Assembly: GCF_009765835.1 (NCBI RefSeq)
Contig: NZ_LMUS01000006.1
Span: forward strand, 2,284,635-2,348,634
Origin: Granulicella sp. L56
GTDB lineage: Bacteria; Acidobacteriota; Terriglobia; Terriglobales; Acidobacteriaceae
Length of the DNA stretch: 64,000 nt
Direction of reading: 5' to 3'
In this document: positions 36,110 through 45,893 of the stretch, piece after piece
Position numbering within the stretch: the stretch's first letter is position 1
Layout: each line of letters opens with the position of its first letter
The notes under the pieces: generated by a model
Databases searched by the model: none
What the model was told of the DNA's origin: nothing
Seen by the model: the letters and a program-made list of their open reading frames with translations, nothing else
Made by a program: the position numbers and the translations under genes

Positions 36110-37369
36110 CTCAGGCCATTTGTCTTTGGTGGCACGGATACCGCACACCCAGCTTTTAGTTATTGGGAAATCGTCTTTCGAGCTAATGCGAGTTTGAGCG
36201 GAGCTTGTTGTCATTTGCTGCTGGATTCCGTCTGGTGTTAATCGCCACTTCGGAATATCACGTAGGACCTCACGAAGTTGTTGCTGGGCGATCCGGTTCT
36301 CCTCGGGCAGACCAACAGTGATACGGGCCCATGTGAGAGAAGGCGAAAAGGTTCGACCGATGTCGACATTGCGAGCACGGAACGCTGCCGCGAGTTCCGC
36401 TTGTGGGCGTCCGGCATCGAAGAAGATAAAGTTTGCGTGCGAATCTGTGTGTGCGAGCTTCAGTTCATCGAGAGCCGAGATCCATTTTGTTCGTTCGGAA
36501 GATGTAATGGTCCGAGTCCGAGCGACGTGTGCCGTGTCGGCGAGAGCCGCAGAAGCGGCGGCGATGTTCATGCGACCTAGCGATTCGGCATCTCCGGCAC
36601 CTTGCTTCCTGAGAGTATCGGCCAAACGACGCGGAGCAAGCGTATATCCAATGGGAAGCCCGGCGAGACCATGGATCTTGTCGAAGGTACGAAAGACGAG
36701 AACGTCAACACCCTCGCGGACGAGCGATACGGCGGATCGAATTTCAAACTCCGCAGTGTACTCGAGGTATGCTTCGTCTACGATCACCGGAACGTGTTGT
36801 GAGGCTTCCCGGAGAAAGTGTTTGAAAGGTCTATCAGCGCTGACTGTGCCGGTAGGGTTGTGTGGGTTGATCAAGTAGAGGGCTCGGGTTCGGGAATTGA
36901 TCTTCGCCGCGAGACCAGGCAGATCATTCTCATACTTCACGTCGAGGGGAACGGGAACGCCGATTCCCCCGACATGCGAGGCGGCGTCGACATGAGCCAG
37001 GTATCCTGGCGTTGAATAAATGAATTCTCCGCCCGGCCCTCCCTGGCTTCCGAGATAGAGACCGAGCGCTCCCAGAATTTCTCCCAATACGATCTGTTCA
37101 ACCGGGATGCGCTTATAAGCAGCGATCAACTCTGCGAAAGCCTGAGCCGCGTTTGCATCCGCGTACCGGGCAAGGCGAGAAAATTCGCGCTGGATTGCAA
37201 TCTCGACGTTCGAAGACGGTCCGAAGGCATTTTCATTGAGATTAAGACGGATCAATCTCTGTGGGTTGAGATCGGCAGGTGCGGCGGTTGCTGAGAGCGG
37301 CATGAGAGTTGCGCCCAACACGAAGCTGGAGGTCTTTAGCAACGATCGGCGAGTAAGATTCGATGACAT
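36014..37369 (-). CDS. Tat-exported histidinol-phosphate-type aminotransferase
   Basis: 451 residues from ATG 37369 (AAAGGA about 10 nt upstream; ATG 37378 is too close to it). Twin-arginine signal LTRRSLLKTSSFVLGATLM. Class I/II PLP aminotransferase features: LNLNENAFGPSS, NPHNPTGT (about 190), VDEAYLEY, and the PLP-lysine box FRTFDKIHGLAGLPIGY (near 230). The family fold ends near QQLREVLRD (about 372); the remaining ~80 residues have no homologous pattern and run 96 bp into the 3' end of the convergent YeiH-type gene, so the original stop was probably lost. A periplasmic HisC-like enzyme is unusual; substrate unknown. Confidence 0.85.
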   Translation of the reverse strand: MSSNLTRRSLLKTSSFVLGATLMPLSATAAPADLNPQRLIRLNLNENAFGPSSNVEIAIQREFSRLARYADANAAQAFAELIAAYKRIPVEQIVLGEILGALGLYLGSQGGPGGEFIYSTPGYLAHVDAASHVGGIGVPVPLDVKYENDLPGLAAKINSRTRALYLINPHNPTGTVSADRPFKHFLREASQHVPVIVDEAYLEYTAEFEIRSAVSLVREGVDVLVFRTFDKIHGLAGLPIGYTLAPRRLADTLRKQGAGDAESLGRMNIAAASAALADTAHVARTRTITSSERTKWISALDELKLAHTDSHANFIFFDAGRPQAELAAAFRARNVDIGRTFSPSLTWARITVGLPEENRIAQQQLREVLRDIPKWRLTPDGIQQQMTTSSAQTRISSKDDFPITKSWVCGIRATKDKWPELEMIDPAGSENQYKGNDSYGNFTQSAYDQRA

Positions 37370-37423
37370 TTGTTTCATTCCTTTGCCGGGTAAAGCTTGA
37401 GCAGTTCCACATCACCCATTGTG

Positions 37424-38487
37424 TCAATAGGTGATGTGGAGGCCGAGTTGTAGGTAGCGCGGAAAGTTCGCCTGAGCTGTAATGGCGCCAAAGTTCGCGC
37501 TGCCAAAGGCCGTATTTGGACCGGCGAACAATGGAGTGTTGAACGTGTTGAAGGTCTGCGCGCGGAACTGGACGTTGACGCGGTCACGAATCAGGACACT
37601 CTTGAACAGAGTGATGTCCCAGTTCTCGTAACCCGGACCACGCAATGCGAGTGAGCGTGGCGCGTTGCCGAACGTGTAAGCCGGCGCGGTGGTAAATGCA
37701 GCTGGGTTAATGTATCCGTTTAGACGGCTATACAAACTACCTTTAGTCCCAAGAGCAGCCCCGTGAACCAGGTTGGGTCGCTGCACACCATTGCCGGCGA
37801 TAGTGCTATTGGGATTGCTGCTCTGGCGGATCGAGACCGGGAACCCACTCTGGAAGGTGGGCAGCACGTTCAACTGCCAGCGACCGATGATCTCATCACC
37901 CCAGCGCGTGCCGGTCGAAAAACGTCTCCTTTTCCAAACGGCAGATCGTAAAGAACACCGGCGACGAAGCGATGAGGAACATCGGCGACAGAGTGTGAGT
38001 ATTCGGCTTCAAGATCATAAATGTTTTGGGGAGCCGACACTCCAGGACTCTGGATGCTATTAGCGGTAGCAAAAGACGAATCCATATTGCGCGACCATGT
38101 GAAGGAGGTGATCAGATTGAGACCGTGAGCTGCGCGCTTCTCAGCCTTTACCAAGAGTGCGTTGTAGTCGGCATGAGCAGAGCTGACAAAGAGATTGATT
38201 GAGGTGAACTGAGGGAATGGGCGAAGTGTCTGCGAACGGGCCACCGTGGACCGACCGATGATCCCGGGTCCGCCAGCTACATAATTCGGATCCTGATCGC
38301 TCAAAGATCCGCCGAGGCTGAAGTTCGATGGGTTAAGTTGATTGATGTTGATCGGAGTGCTGCTGGTTGGAGAGGGATTGAGGTTGATTGACCGCGATCC
38401 GATGTAGGAGGCATCCAGTGCGATATGACCTGTCGGTATCAGTGCATCTAGACTGGATCGATGGATTCTGGTTGCGGATTCAATCAC
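37424..38487 (-). pseudogene. TonB-dependent receptor, truncated and frameshifted
   Basis: Two consecutive minus-strand frames encode the last ~350 residues of an Oar-type barrel. The upstream frame (to 37870) contains IALDASYIGSRS, NALLVKAEKRAAHGLNLI and GVLYDLPFGKGD; the downstream frame continues GRWQLNVLPTFQSGFPV through RAQTFNTFNTPLF to the aromatic end HITY. They join if one base is restored in the A5 run at 37918-37922, where the upstream frame drifts off after KGDVF. The signal peptide, regulatory domain and plug are absent. A one-base homopolymer shift could also be a sequencing error, but the missing N-terminus cannot. Confidence 0.88.
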
Positions 38488-38533
38488 GATTCGATTGCCG
38501 ATGTCTCTCCAAGGACCAGGAAAGGAAGCTCAG

Positions 38534-38636
38534 AATGAGAAAGCTGAAGATCATCGAACATATCTCGCTGGACGGCGTGATTCAGACTTCCGGCGAACCT
38601 CCGTGTACCGGCTTCCTCGACGACGCAGCGGCGTGA
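38534..38636 (+). pseudogene. Dihydrofolate-reductase-family (RibD C-terminal-like) N-terminal fragment
   Basis: MRKLKIIEHISLDGVIQTSG is the characteristic first strand and helix of the RibD-C/dihydrofolate-reductase-like family. The frame stops after FLDDAAA and the following ~120 bp contain only scrambled frames. It abuts the truncated receptor at 38487, so a deletion or rearrangement joined the two fragments. Confidence 0.7.
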
Positions 38637-38898
38637 GCGAATGCCGAAGTTCTGATAGGAACGGATCGGCCCAGGCTTGATAACTCCTCATAAATCGGCT
38701 TGTGGGAAGTGATCGTGAGTTCTCGATGAGTGCATTGGCGATTATCACAAACCTAGCGTCCGCCGGGTTACGACTGGATTCCCGAGGACTTGATAAAGAG
38801 GAAGGGTGCTATGTAGTTGTCTAAATGACGCGAGGTTTCTCGAATCGCGGATTCCGACATGATCTTGGTGTTTTCTATGCTCTCGACTGAACCTAAAT
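38637..38898. other. Spacer, no gene recognised
   Basis: Sequence between the DHFR-family fragment and the ADOP permease stop; only short overlapping frames. Confidence 0.35.
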
Positions 38899-41613
38899 CT
38901 ATTCCATACGCAATGCATTTGTAGGATTTACATTCGCAGCGCGGCCTGCAGGCACTGCGCTCGCCAAGAGGGCAACCAGGGCGACACCGACAATGGCGAA
39001 GGCATAACTTGCCGCATCGAGAGACTTCATTCCGTACAGCGAGCTTTCGAGCCCCTTCCCAGCCGCCATGGCGAGCGGCACGCCAAGTACAACACCGGCC
39101 GCGCATAACAGCAGGCTTCCGCGAAGGACCATCCACACTACCTGCGAGCGCTGTGCGCCGAGGGCCATCCGGATGCCAATCTCCGCGCTGCGGCGGCTGA
39201 CGCGGTAGGCGAGCGTTCCGTATAAGCCGGTCGCGATGAGCACCACGGCAAGCATGCCGAAGCAGCCTGCGAGGCGAGCGAAGAGAGCCTGTTGCGCTAT
39301 GGACTGCTCGAAGACCGCGCTCTGAGTCATGGGCTCGAGCAAGGGCATGTCAGGATCGATCTGGGTGATCACCTTGCGTACCGTGGGCAACATTGTCATG
39401 GGGTCTCCGGGCACACGCATCTCGACGTTGAGATCATTCACCGCGCCCCCCTGCGTGAATACGGTCCATATCATCGGCATCGCTTCTTCGGTGATGCTGG
39501 TGTACTTATGATCTTTGACGACACCAATGATGAGGCTTGCGTCGGTGCCCTTGAGATCGGTGAGAACGTGGCCTACGGCGTTGAGTGTACCCAGATATTT
39601 TTTCGCGAAGGTCTCATTCACGATCAAGACCTTTGGAGTGGACGGGGAGTCGGCATCGGAGAAATCGCGCCCCTGCAGTATCTGCACGCCCATGGTGTGA
39701 AAGTAATCCGCGGCTACGACGTTTCCTCTGAAGCTCGCCTGTGAGGGATCGATCCCGTTCGGCTTGTGACCGTCCACAAGCAGGCCGGCGTTGTTATTGG
39801 ACCATCCAGTACCGGGCCGGTTGCTCGCCATGGAAACGCTCTCTACACCGGGGATCGTTCGCAGTCTCTGCTGCAGCGCGACGAAGAAGGCGATGCTCTC
39901 TTCCTTGGTATGAGCGTGTTGCGGATGCACGCCGAAGACCAGCAAGCCCTTGGGCTTCTGCCCAAGCGGAGTGTTCAACAGATTTCGCAGCGTGCCGAGC
40001 AGCAACCCCGCGCCAACCAGCAAGACGACGCACATGGCTATCTGCGTCACGATGACCGCATTGCCTGCGCGCATCTTCTGCGAGTTTGACTGTGAGACCG
40101 TTGCGGAGCTACGCAGCACCATCTCCGGGCTGCTCGACATCGCAGCACGCAACGGGGCAAGTCCGAAGACGAGTGCCAACAAGAACAGCACGCTCAGTGT
40201 GAACCACAGCACGGTTCCATCCGGCTGAAGGTTCGATTGAATCTGCGCCCACGATCCGAGAGCACGCGTAGCGCCCACAGCGAATGCCCACGCCGCGATG
40301 CCGCCCAGCGTAACAAGCAGCACGCTCTCCGTAAGTAACTGGCGAGCCATCTCCGTGCGCCCCGCGCCGAGTGCAAGCCGTACGGCGAACTCTCGCTGCC
40401 TGCTTGCATTGCGTGCCATCAACAGCATCACCACGTTGCTCATGGCAATTAGAAGCACAAGGCAGACCATCGCCATCAGCGTCTTCAGCGCACGGGCGAA
40501 GGAGTCGTCCTGGTTGTCGAACTGCTTCGCATCCTTGAACGAGAGCTGGTAGGTTGGGTCACCCGCATGCTTCTGGTGAACCCCTATGTAAGCCGCCTGT
40601 TCAAAGACTGCCTGCGCCCTTGCCAACGCTTGCTCACGGCTTACGCCAGGTGCGGTGCGAACCATCAGCCTCATGCACCAGAAGTCCTGCTTGGTCAGGT
40701 ACATACCGTCTTCTGCGGGCGATCCCCAGGCATTGAAATCCGGCCTGCTCTGCAGCGGAATCCAGAAGTCCAGCGGAAGCCCTCCCTCAGTGCCTTCGAA
40801 TCCTTTGATCGCGACCCCGACGATGGTGAAGGGAACTGACTTGATGTACAGCGTCTTTCCAATTACATCGCGACTACGGTCGAAGTGCGTAGCCCAGAAC
40901 TTCTCGCTGATGACGGTGACTGGCGTGTGGTCGTCCTCGTCTTTCTGCAGAAAGCCGCGACCTAACTCCGTGCCAACGCCCAGCCCACGAAAGTAGTTGC
41001 CGCTGACCATGTCGCCCGTAGCCTCCTCCGGCACTGTGCCTACGCGCACAGGGGCCTTGCCGCTAAAAGACATGGGAATGAAGGCTATGACCTCCTGCAA
41101 TCCGCTCTGCTGCTCGCGTAGAGCTCGATATACGGGATAGGAAAAGGAGTTGTCCGAGTTGCCGGTCTGCGAGGCGCCGTCCGGCCATCCTGTGGTGTGC
41201 AGGTAGAAGACGTGCGAAGCGTCCTGCACCGGCAACATCTTCATCAGCACGGCATGCATGACGCTGAAGACGGCTGTGTTCGCGCCCACCCCCAGAGCCA
41301 GGGTGAGCACGCAGACGATGGTAAACACCGGCGTCTTCGCCAACTGCCGCACACCATAGCGGACATCCCGCCAAACATTCGCAAAGAACATCGTCGTCCT
41401 CGATTCCCTCTGTCGCTGCTTCAATAGAGTGGTGTTACCAAACTGCCTTCGTGCTGTCCGTGCCGCCTCTTTGGTATTCATGCCCTCACGCTCGTACTTT
41501 TCTGCGAGCATCTCCAGATGGGTCTTCATCTCTTCGTCAAAGGCGCTGTCGGCGCGTCTCTGCACAAAGAGTGTCTTCAGCTTGGCCACGAAGGTAAGCG
41601 CGCGGTCAGACAT
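38899..41613 (-). CDS. ADOP-family (MacB/FtsX-like) ABC permease
   Basis: 904 residues. An N-terminal prefix domain (about 1-75: RRADSAFDEEMKTHLEMLAEKYE) with EAARTARRQFGN, a first membrane helix (TIVCVLTLALGVGANTAVFSV), a MacB periplasmic domain, three helices with LLMARNASRQREFAVRLALGAGR, a further helix (AVIVTQIAMCVVLLVGAGLLL), a second periplasmic domain and a repeated FtsX block with YRVSRRSAEIGIRMALGAQR, ending VNPTNALRME. The two FtsX modules in one chain define the ADOP type. It starts 2 bp after the PadR stop, so the pair is one operon. Export of toxic compounds is the usual guess; substrate unknown. Confidence 0.95.
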   Translation of the reverse strand: MSDRALTFVAKLKTLFVQRRADSAFDEEMKTHLEMLAEKYEREGMNTKEAARTARRQFGNTTLLKQRQRESRTTMFFANVWRDVRYGVRQLAKTPVFTIVCVLTLALGVGANTAVFSVMHAVLMKMLPVQDASHVFYLHTTGWPDGASQTGNSDNSFSYPVYRALREQQSGLQEVIAFIPMSFSGKAPVRVGTVPEEATGDMVSGNYFRGLGVGTELGRGFLQKDEDDHTPVTVISEKFWATHFDRSRDVIGKTLYIKSVPFTIVGVAIKGFEGTEGGLPLDFWIPLQSRPDFNAWGSPAEDGMYLTKQDFWCMRLMVRTAPGVSREQALARAQAVFEQAAYIGVHQKHAGDPTYQLSFKDAKQFDNQDDSFARALKTLMAMVCLVLLIAMSNVVMLLMARNASRQREFAVRLALGAGRTEMARQLLTESVLLVTLGGIAAWAFAVGATRALGSWAQIQSNLQPDGTVLWFTLSVLFLLALVFGLAPLRAAMSSSPEMVLRSSATVSQSNSQKMRAGNAVIVTQIAMCVVLLVGAGLLLGTLRNLLNTPLGQKPKGLLVFGVHPQHAHTKEESIAFFVALQQRLRTIPGVESVSMASNRPGTGWSNNNAGLLVDGHKPNGIDPSQASFRGNVVAADYFHTMGVQILQGRDFSDADSPSTPKVLIVNETFAKKYLGTLNAVGHVLTDLKGTDASLIIGVVKDHKYTSITEEAMPMIWTVFTQGGAVNDLNVEMRVPGDPMTMLPTVRKVITQIDPDMPLLEPMTQSAVFEQSIAQQALFARLAGCFGMLAVVLIATGLYGTLAYRVSRRSAEIGIRMALGAQRSQVVWMVLRGSLLLCAAGVVLGVPLAMAAGKGLESSLYGMKSLDAASYAFAIVGVALVALLASAVPAGRAANVNPTNALRME

Positions 41614-41615
41614 GA

Positions 41616-41960
41616 CTAGGCCTTTGCCTCAAGCGCCAGCACGCGGCCAATGACAGCGGCGATGCGCTCCCAGTTTTCGGTCTCGACTGCAAGCTGCTTC
41701 AGGCCGCGCTTGGTGATGCTGTAGAACCGCGCCCGGCGGTTGTTCTCGGAGACGCCCCATTCACTTGCAATCCAGCTTTTCTGCTGCAGGCGCAAGAGCG
41801 ATGTGTAGACCGTGCCTTCGTTCAACGTAAGCACGTCTTCGCTCAACTGCTCGATGCGCCGTGCGATGCCGAAACCGTGCAGCGAGCCCAATGCCTGCAG
41901 CGTTTTGAGGATCATGAGATCGAGCGTTCCTTGTAAAACCTCGGATTTGTCCGCTGCCAT
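41616..41960 (-). CDS. PadR-family repressor
   Basis: 114 residues. Winged-helix PadR domain: LQGTLDLMILKTLQALGSLHGFGIARRIEQLSE, LNEGTVYTSLLRLQQKSWIASEW and NNRRARFYSITKRGLKQL, followed by the short dimerisation helix of subfamily-2 PadR proteins. Starts at ATG 41960 with AAGGAGAAGG as ribosome-binding site. It directly precedes the ADOP permease gene (2-bp gap). PadR proteins generally repress their own operon and release on binding an effector; an inverted repeat overlapping its promoter region is a likely operator. Confidence 0.94.
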   Translation of the reverse strand: MAADKSEVLQGTLDLMILKTLQALGSLHGFGIARRIEQLSEDVLTLNEGTVYTSLLRLQQKSWIASEWGVSENNRRARFYSITKRGLKQLAVETENWERIAAVIGRVLALEAKA

Positions 41961-42013
41961 GCCTTCTCCTTTGGATATTGCAAAGAAGCTATCACCTTCT
42001 CCTTTGCAATGTC
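41961..42013 (-). promoter_or_regulatory. PadR operator candidate: inverted and direct repeats
   Basis: GGATATTGCAAAG (41972-41984) and CTTTGCAATGTCC (42001-42013) form an inverted repeat matching 12 of 13, separated by 16 bp. In addition CCTTCTCCTTTG occurs exactly twice (41961-41972 and 41994-42005), the first copy being the complement of the PadR ribosome-binding site. Position right before the PadR start fits autoregulation. Confidence 0.6.
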
Positions 42014-42489
42014 CATAGAAGTGCTTTACGCAACACTTTGTCCAAAGGTTCCTCGCCGCAACAATTTCTTAGGGCAGGACAATCGGATCGGGGCCGTTTC
42101 GATACCAGTTCCTCTCGAATGACGGGCAAACCGCAAGTTATTTCAACTGTTGAGAACAAGGCGAGTCACTCATTGGGTCCTGAGCAGGAGGGCTTGAGGT
42201 GTTATGGATGAGTGGCCGGCATTCGGCTTCATGTAGCGAAGAGGAGGAGGGGCCGGAGTCAAGCTCGCAATCGGCAAGAGGGGCCCCCAGGGCATCTTCA
42301 ATCCTGGGCAAGCAGATGAGAAGACAGACGTTCGCCAATCTCGCAATGGTGGGGTTCCGCACCAAATTCGGAAGGGTAATGACCGGTCGACTTAATTCAA
42401 ATCAGACTTCTGCTAATAGCGGGAAACACTTTCAGCATGTTGTTTAGAAGCTCCTGGCAAAACTCATCATCTCCAAGCTTAAAGCCTCA
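42014..42489. other. Spacer of ~475 bp, nothing recognised
   Basis: Several overlapping frames of 60-80 codons on both strands, none with a family signature. A minus-strand frame next to the IS end (KLGDDEFCQELLNNMLKVF) may be a fragment of a lost gene but I do not recognise it. Confidence 0.3.
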
Positions 42490-42935
42490 GAGCCTGTTCA
42501 CGATCTAGTTGCTAGCGGGGCGGTGGGATTGGCTGGACACTATATGTATGGGGAAGAAGGTGTATGGAAGCGACGTAAGCCGTGAGCAGGTTGCTCTTGT
42601 TCGTCCTTTGTTGGAGGGAGTCGCCAGCGCACCAAGCCGCCGACGGTCGATCGGTACGAGGCATTGTGCGGTGTGCTGTACCTGCTCAAGAGCGGTTGCC
42701 AGTGGCAACTGCTGCTGGGTGAGTTTCCCAAGTGGCGGACGGTGCAAGTCGCGAAACGCAACCAACTCCACACCTTCGCCGTCATGCCCCAGCGATGGGT
42801 CGTCGAGAGGTCCTTCGCATGGCTGGAAAAATGTAGAAGACTCTGGAAAAACTGAGAAAGTTCGCTCAACACCAGCCTGCAAAGAATCCATCTCGCCTTC
42901 CTCGTCCTTCTACTCAGAAGATCGTGAACAGGCCC
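42490..42935 (+). mobile_element. IS5-family element, internally deleted (446 bp)
   Basis: Terminal inverted repeats GAGCCTGTTCACGATCT (42490-42506) and, on the other strand, GGGCCTGTTCACGATCT (ending at 42935) match at 16 of 17 positions, and TCA flanks both sides (42487-42489, 42936-42938), a TNA target duplication as in the IS427/IS1031-type IS5 subgroups. Inside, transposase frames read YGSDVSREQVALVRPLLEG, a frameshift, LYLLKSGCQWQLLLGEFPKWRTV and then directly WVVERSFAWLEKCRRLWKN. The middle of the DDE transposase (about 400 bp) is deleted. The copy cannot encode a working transposase but keeps both ends, so it could still be mobilised in trans. Confidence 0.88.
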
Positions 42936-42937
42936 TC

Positions 42938-43200
42938 AGGCCCGGGAGATGAGTAGACTCCATACTTAAGACCTTTGGAGTGAATGTAATTCCCCAAGGC
43001 TTTCATATCGTGGAACTTGCGATGATCGGGTTGTAAGACATCGTTTTTCATCGCGCTCTCCTTCCATCTACATTGACGAAGGGATAGCCCACAAATCCTT
43101 CAATCCAGAAGAGACGAGAGCGTCGGCTTCTGCGCGCACGTCTGCCTCGGTCACCTTCTTGCCAAATGATTCCACTTCCCCCAACCCAGTGGCGGAAGTG
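42938..43200 (-). pseudogene. GH27 alpha-galactosidase N-terminal fragment cut by the IS5 element
   Basis: Minus-strand frames give PPLGWGKWNH, then (shifted) FGKKVTEADVRAEADALVSSG, then (shifted) LQPDHRKFHDMKALGNYIHS, KGLKYGVYSSPGP. This order, PP.GWNSWN..G..(V)TE.DVR..ADA(L/M)V..GL and DMKAL..Y(I/V)HS.GLK.G(I/V)YS, is the start of GH27 alpha-galactosidases. At least two frameshifts are present and the reading stops at the IS end at 42938. The rest of the enzyme was not found on the far side of the IS. Confidence 0.75.
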
Positions 43201-44964
43201 GGGTGACTTCGGCGCAGGCATTACTCGCGGTGTCAATGGTGCTCCAATCGGCTGGGACACGACGATATCGGGTCGCTCAGTCGCTGGCCGTTGAATCAAC
43301 TTCGTGCCGGGTATCAGTATTCGGATGCGGCTAACTGGACCTTTGGTAGTCACAATCTCAGCCTCGGCGGTGATCTTCGGCAACAATATACAGACCAGTC
43401 ACAGACTTTCCAGACTGACGCCTCTCTCACCTTCAATGGCACCTTCACGAAGAACTCTCTCGCTGATTTTCTTGTCGGACGCATGAGCAAGATTACTCAG
43501 CAGTCTTATAACGGCGGCAAGCCTGCAGCTACTACCCCCGATCTCTTTGCCGAAGATGATTGGAAAATATCGCCTCGTCTAACGTTGAATCTCGGTCTCC
43601 GCTGGGAACCGTTTGTTCCGCTGCATGATCGGCTGGATCGCGTGTCACAGTACCGGGCTGGCCAGCAATCTACGGCGTTGCCGAATGCTCCCATCGGCTA
43701 TGTGTTTCCTGGCGATGCGGGCGTTCCCTCGAACACCTACCCTGGTCGCTGGGGAGTACTCGCGCCGCGTGTGGGTTTTGCTCTGGATGTTTTCGGCTAC
43801 GGCCTCACCAGTCTTCGCGGTGGCTTCGGCATCTACAATGCGAGTATCCGCTCGCAGGCGCTAAACAATCTCTCTACCAACCTGCCTATGCGTACTCGCT
43901 GGCTATTAGCTCGCCCACTGGTGGTCTCGCAAATCCGTATAGCGATATAGGCGGAGATCCTTTCCCGTTCACCGCGCCAACCCCGGCCCAATATTCCACC
44001 TATAAGTTTGCAACGCCACTCGCTGCTCTCACCGATTTCTCGCCGAACTTTCGCAACGCGCGCATCGATCAATGGAACCTGAATGTGCAGCAGCAACTCT
44101 CATGCAGAGCGTCCTTACCATTGCCTATGTGGGCAGTGTGGGCGAACATCTCTTCGCCACCGTGGAGGAGAATCCGGCTCTTGCCAACAAGGCCGGCAGC
44201 AGCACTCAGGCTCGCCGCATCAACACCAACTTCACCAGCATCACACGGCAATTTTCTGGAGCCCACTCGTCGTACAACTCACTGCAGTCCACGTACAACA
44301 AGCGGATTAGCCACGGCGTGACGGTGCTTGCCAACTACACCTGGGCACGATCGATCGACAACGATTCCGATGACAGCAGTGCAATCTACAACCCGTTCAA
44401 TTACCGCTCCGCGCGAGGATTGTCTGACTTCAATATCGGGAGCAGTTTCGTTACCTCTTTTATCTGGAAGCTGCCTGAGCCAGGAAGCAATGGTCTGATG
44501 GTTCGCTCTCTTGCCAAGGGATGGGAGCTTAACGGTATTGTCAAACTGGCTACTGGAACTCCGTTTTCCGTTACCTCCGGTGTCGATAACTCCAAAAGGG
44601 CGTGAATGCAGATCGCATTAGTCCCGCGGTTACCTATAACGGTGCTTCACGCGCACAGAAGGTCTCGAAGTGGTTCAACACAGCGGCATACACAACAAAC
44701 GCCGTCGGGACCTTTGGCAACAGCGGGCGGAATTCACTGGTCGGCCCAGGTTTGGAGAATGTCGATTTTGGATTTACTAAAGCTCTTCCGTCGCTGAAGG
44801 TCGTTCATCCGCTCTTCCGCGCTGAGGCATTCAATCTTCTGAATCACACGAACCTGGCCAACCCCAACTCGAGTTTGTCTTCATCAACCTTCGGAAAGAT
44901 CACATCCGTAAATGCAAATGGCTCGCCACGCGTCCTGCAGGTTGCATTCCGGCTCGAATTCTAA
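43185..44964 (+). pseudogene. TonB-dependent receptor with several frameshifts, N-terminus missing
   Basis: Successive plus-strand frames encode the C-terminal ~590 residues of an Oar-type receptor: GWDTTISGRSVA, shift near 43285, LNQLRAGYQYSDAANWTFG to SLRGGFGIYNA (43291-43860), shift near 43900, SPTGGLANPYSDIGGDPFPF to RIDQWNLNVQQQL, shift near 44095, SVLTIAYVGSVGEHLF to TPFSVTSGVDNSK, shift near 44598, and RAEAFNLLNHTNLANPNS to the final FRLEF. Four shifts and loss of signal, regulatory domain and plug mark it as dead. The stop is followed by an orphan Tat leader and a truncated sulfatase, so it was probably part of another receptor-sulfatase locus. Confidence 0.88.
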
Positions 44965-45017
44965 GGACATCGGCGAAAGATGGTGCCGTTACCTGACGAT
45001 ACAAAGAGGTGTTCTTG

Positions 45018-45155
45018 ATGATCAATCGCAGGCAACTTGTCGCAGCAGCCGCCTCCGCTGGGGCGGCTACTGTCTCAGGCGCGCGGGCTGAAGTGCCACC
45101 ATCAGAGACCACGTCAAAGCTCTCTAAAACTATCCGGAGGATGACATGCCCATAG
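45018..45155 (+). pseudogene. Orphan Tat signal peptide, remnant of an exported protein
   Basis: 45 residues: MINRRQLVAAAASAGAATVSG looks like a twin-arginine signal followed by a short linker and a stop. Its end overlaps the start of the sulfatase fragment by 10 bp. The body of the protein is missing; it is either the leftover of a deleted Tat substrate or a very small exported peptide. Confidence 0.5.
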
Positions 45156-45733
45156 ACCGCCGCCTCTTTCTTCAGCGACTCGCTGCTGGAAGTGCCACTG
45201 TTGTGCTGGGTGACTTATCCGCCCTAGCACTACCGGTAGCGCAGAAGAAACCTAACATCGTTGTGATTCTTTCCGATGATGTGGGCTATGGTGATATCTC
45301 CAGCTATGGCGCAACTCATGTCCACACGCCGAACATTGATTCAATGGCTGCGGCAGGTTTGCGTTTTACCCGAGCACATTCGGATTCTGCCACATGCACG
45401 CCTTCACGCTATGCCATGCTCACCGGCAGTTACGCGTGGAGACAAGATGGTGTCCAGATATTACCCGGAGATGAAAAGTTATTGCTTGATACTAATCGAG
45501 CGACAGTTGCATCGGTATTGAAGTCTGCCGGTTATGCGAGAGGTCTGGTCGGGAAGTGGCATCTTGGTCTAGGTGACGGAAAGATCGATTGGAATGGTGA
45601 AATCAAACCGGGTCCATGTGAGGTCGGTTTTGATGATGCGTTCTTCCTCGACCAATGCTCAAACGTTGACCCGGTTCTTCAGTCCATGTTAACGTCAAAA
45701 TATGACGTTTCCTCTTCTTTGTTGTCGCTGTGA
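45146..45733 (+). pseudogene. Sulfatase N-terminal fragment
   Basis: 195 residues from ATG 45146 (GGAGG 6 nt upstream). Tat-like signal DRRLFLQRLAAG, metal box LSDDVGYGDIS (Asp44-Asp45), formylglycine signature CTPSRYAMLTG with Cys84 and GKWHLG near 150. Family members are ~450-500 residues; here homology ends near EVGFDDAFFL (about 45650) and the frame closes in unrelated sequence, so the second metal site (DHG) is missing and the product cannot be active. An AACGTCA/TGACGTT inverted repeat (45691-45709) lies just past the break. Confidence 0.88.
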
Positions 45734-45893
45734 CCAGCCCCTCCTCGGGTGAGCCGCGACATTCTCAGATATTCCTGAAACGACTTCTCCAAAGCTCATC
45801 CGAAATCCTCCATCGTTTGTTCGGTAGCCTCCGTCTACAAACCAACATCCGTGCGTGGGCTTGTTTGCGACGGTTCGGCTCTGGAGAGATCCT

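Noticed and set aside
42014..42489. Possible gene between PadR and the IS5 element
   Set aside because: Three overlapping frames on both strands, no binding sites and no recognisable domain.
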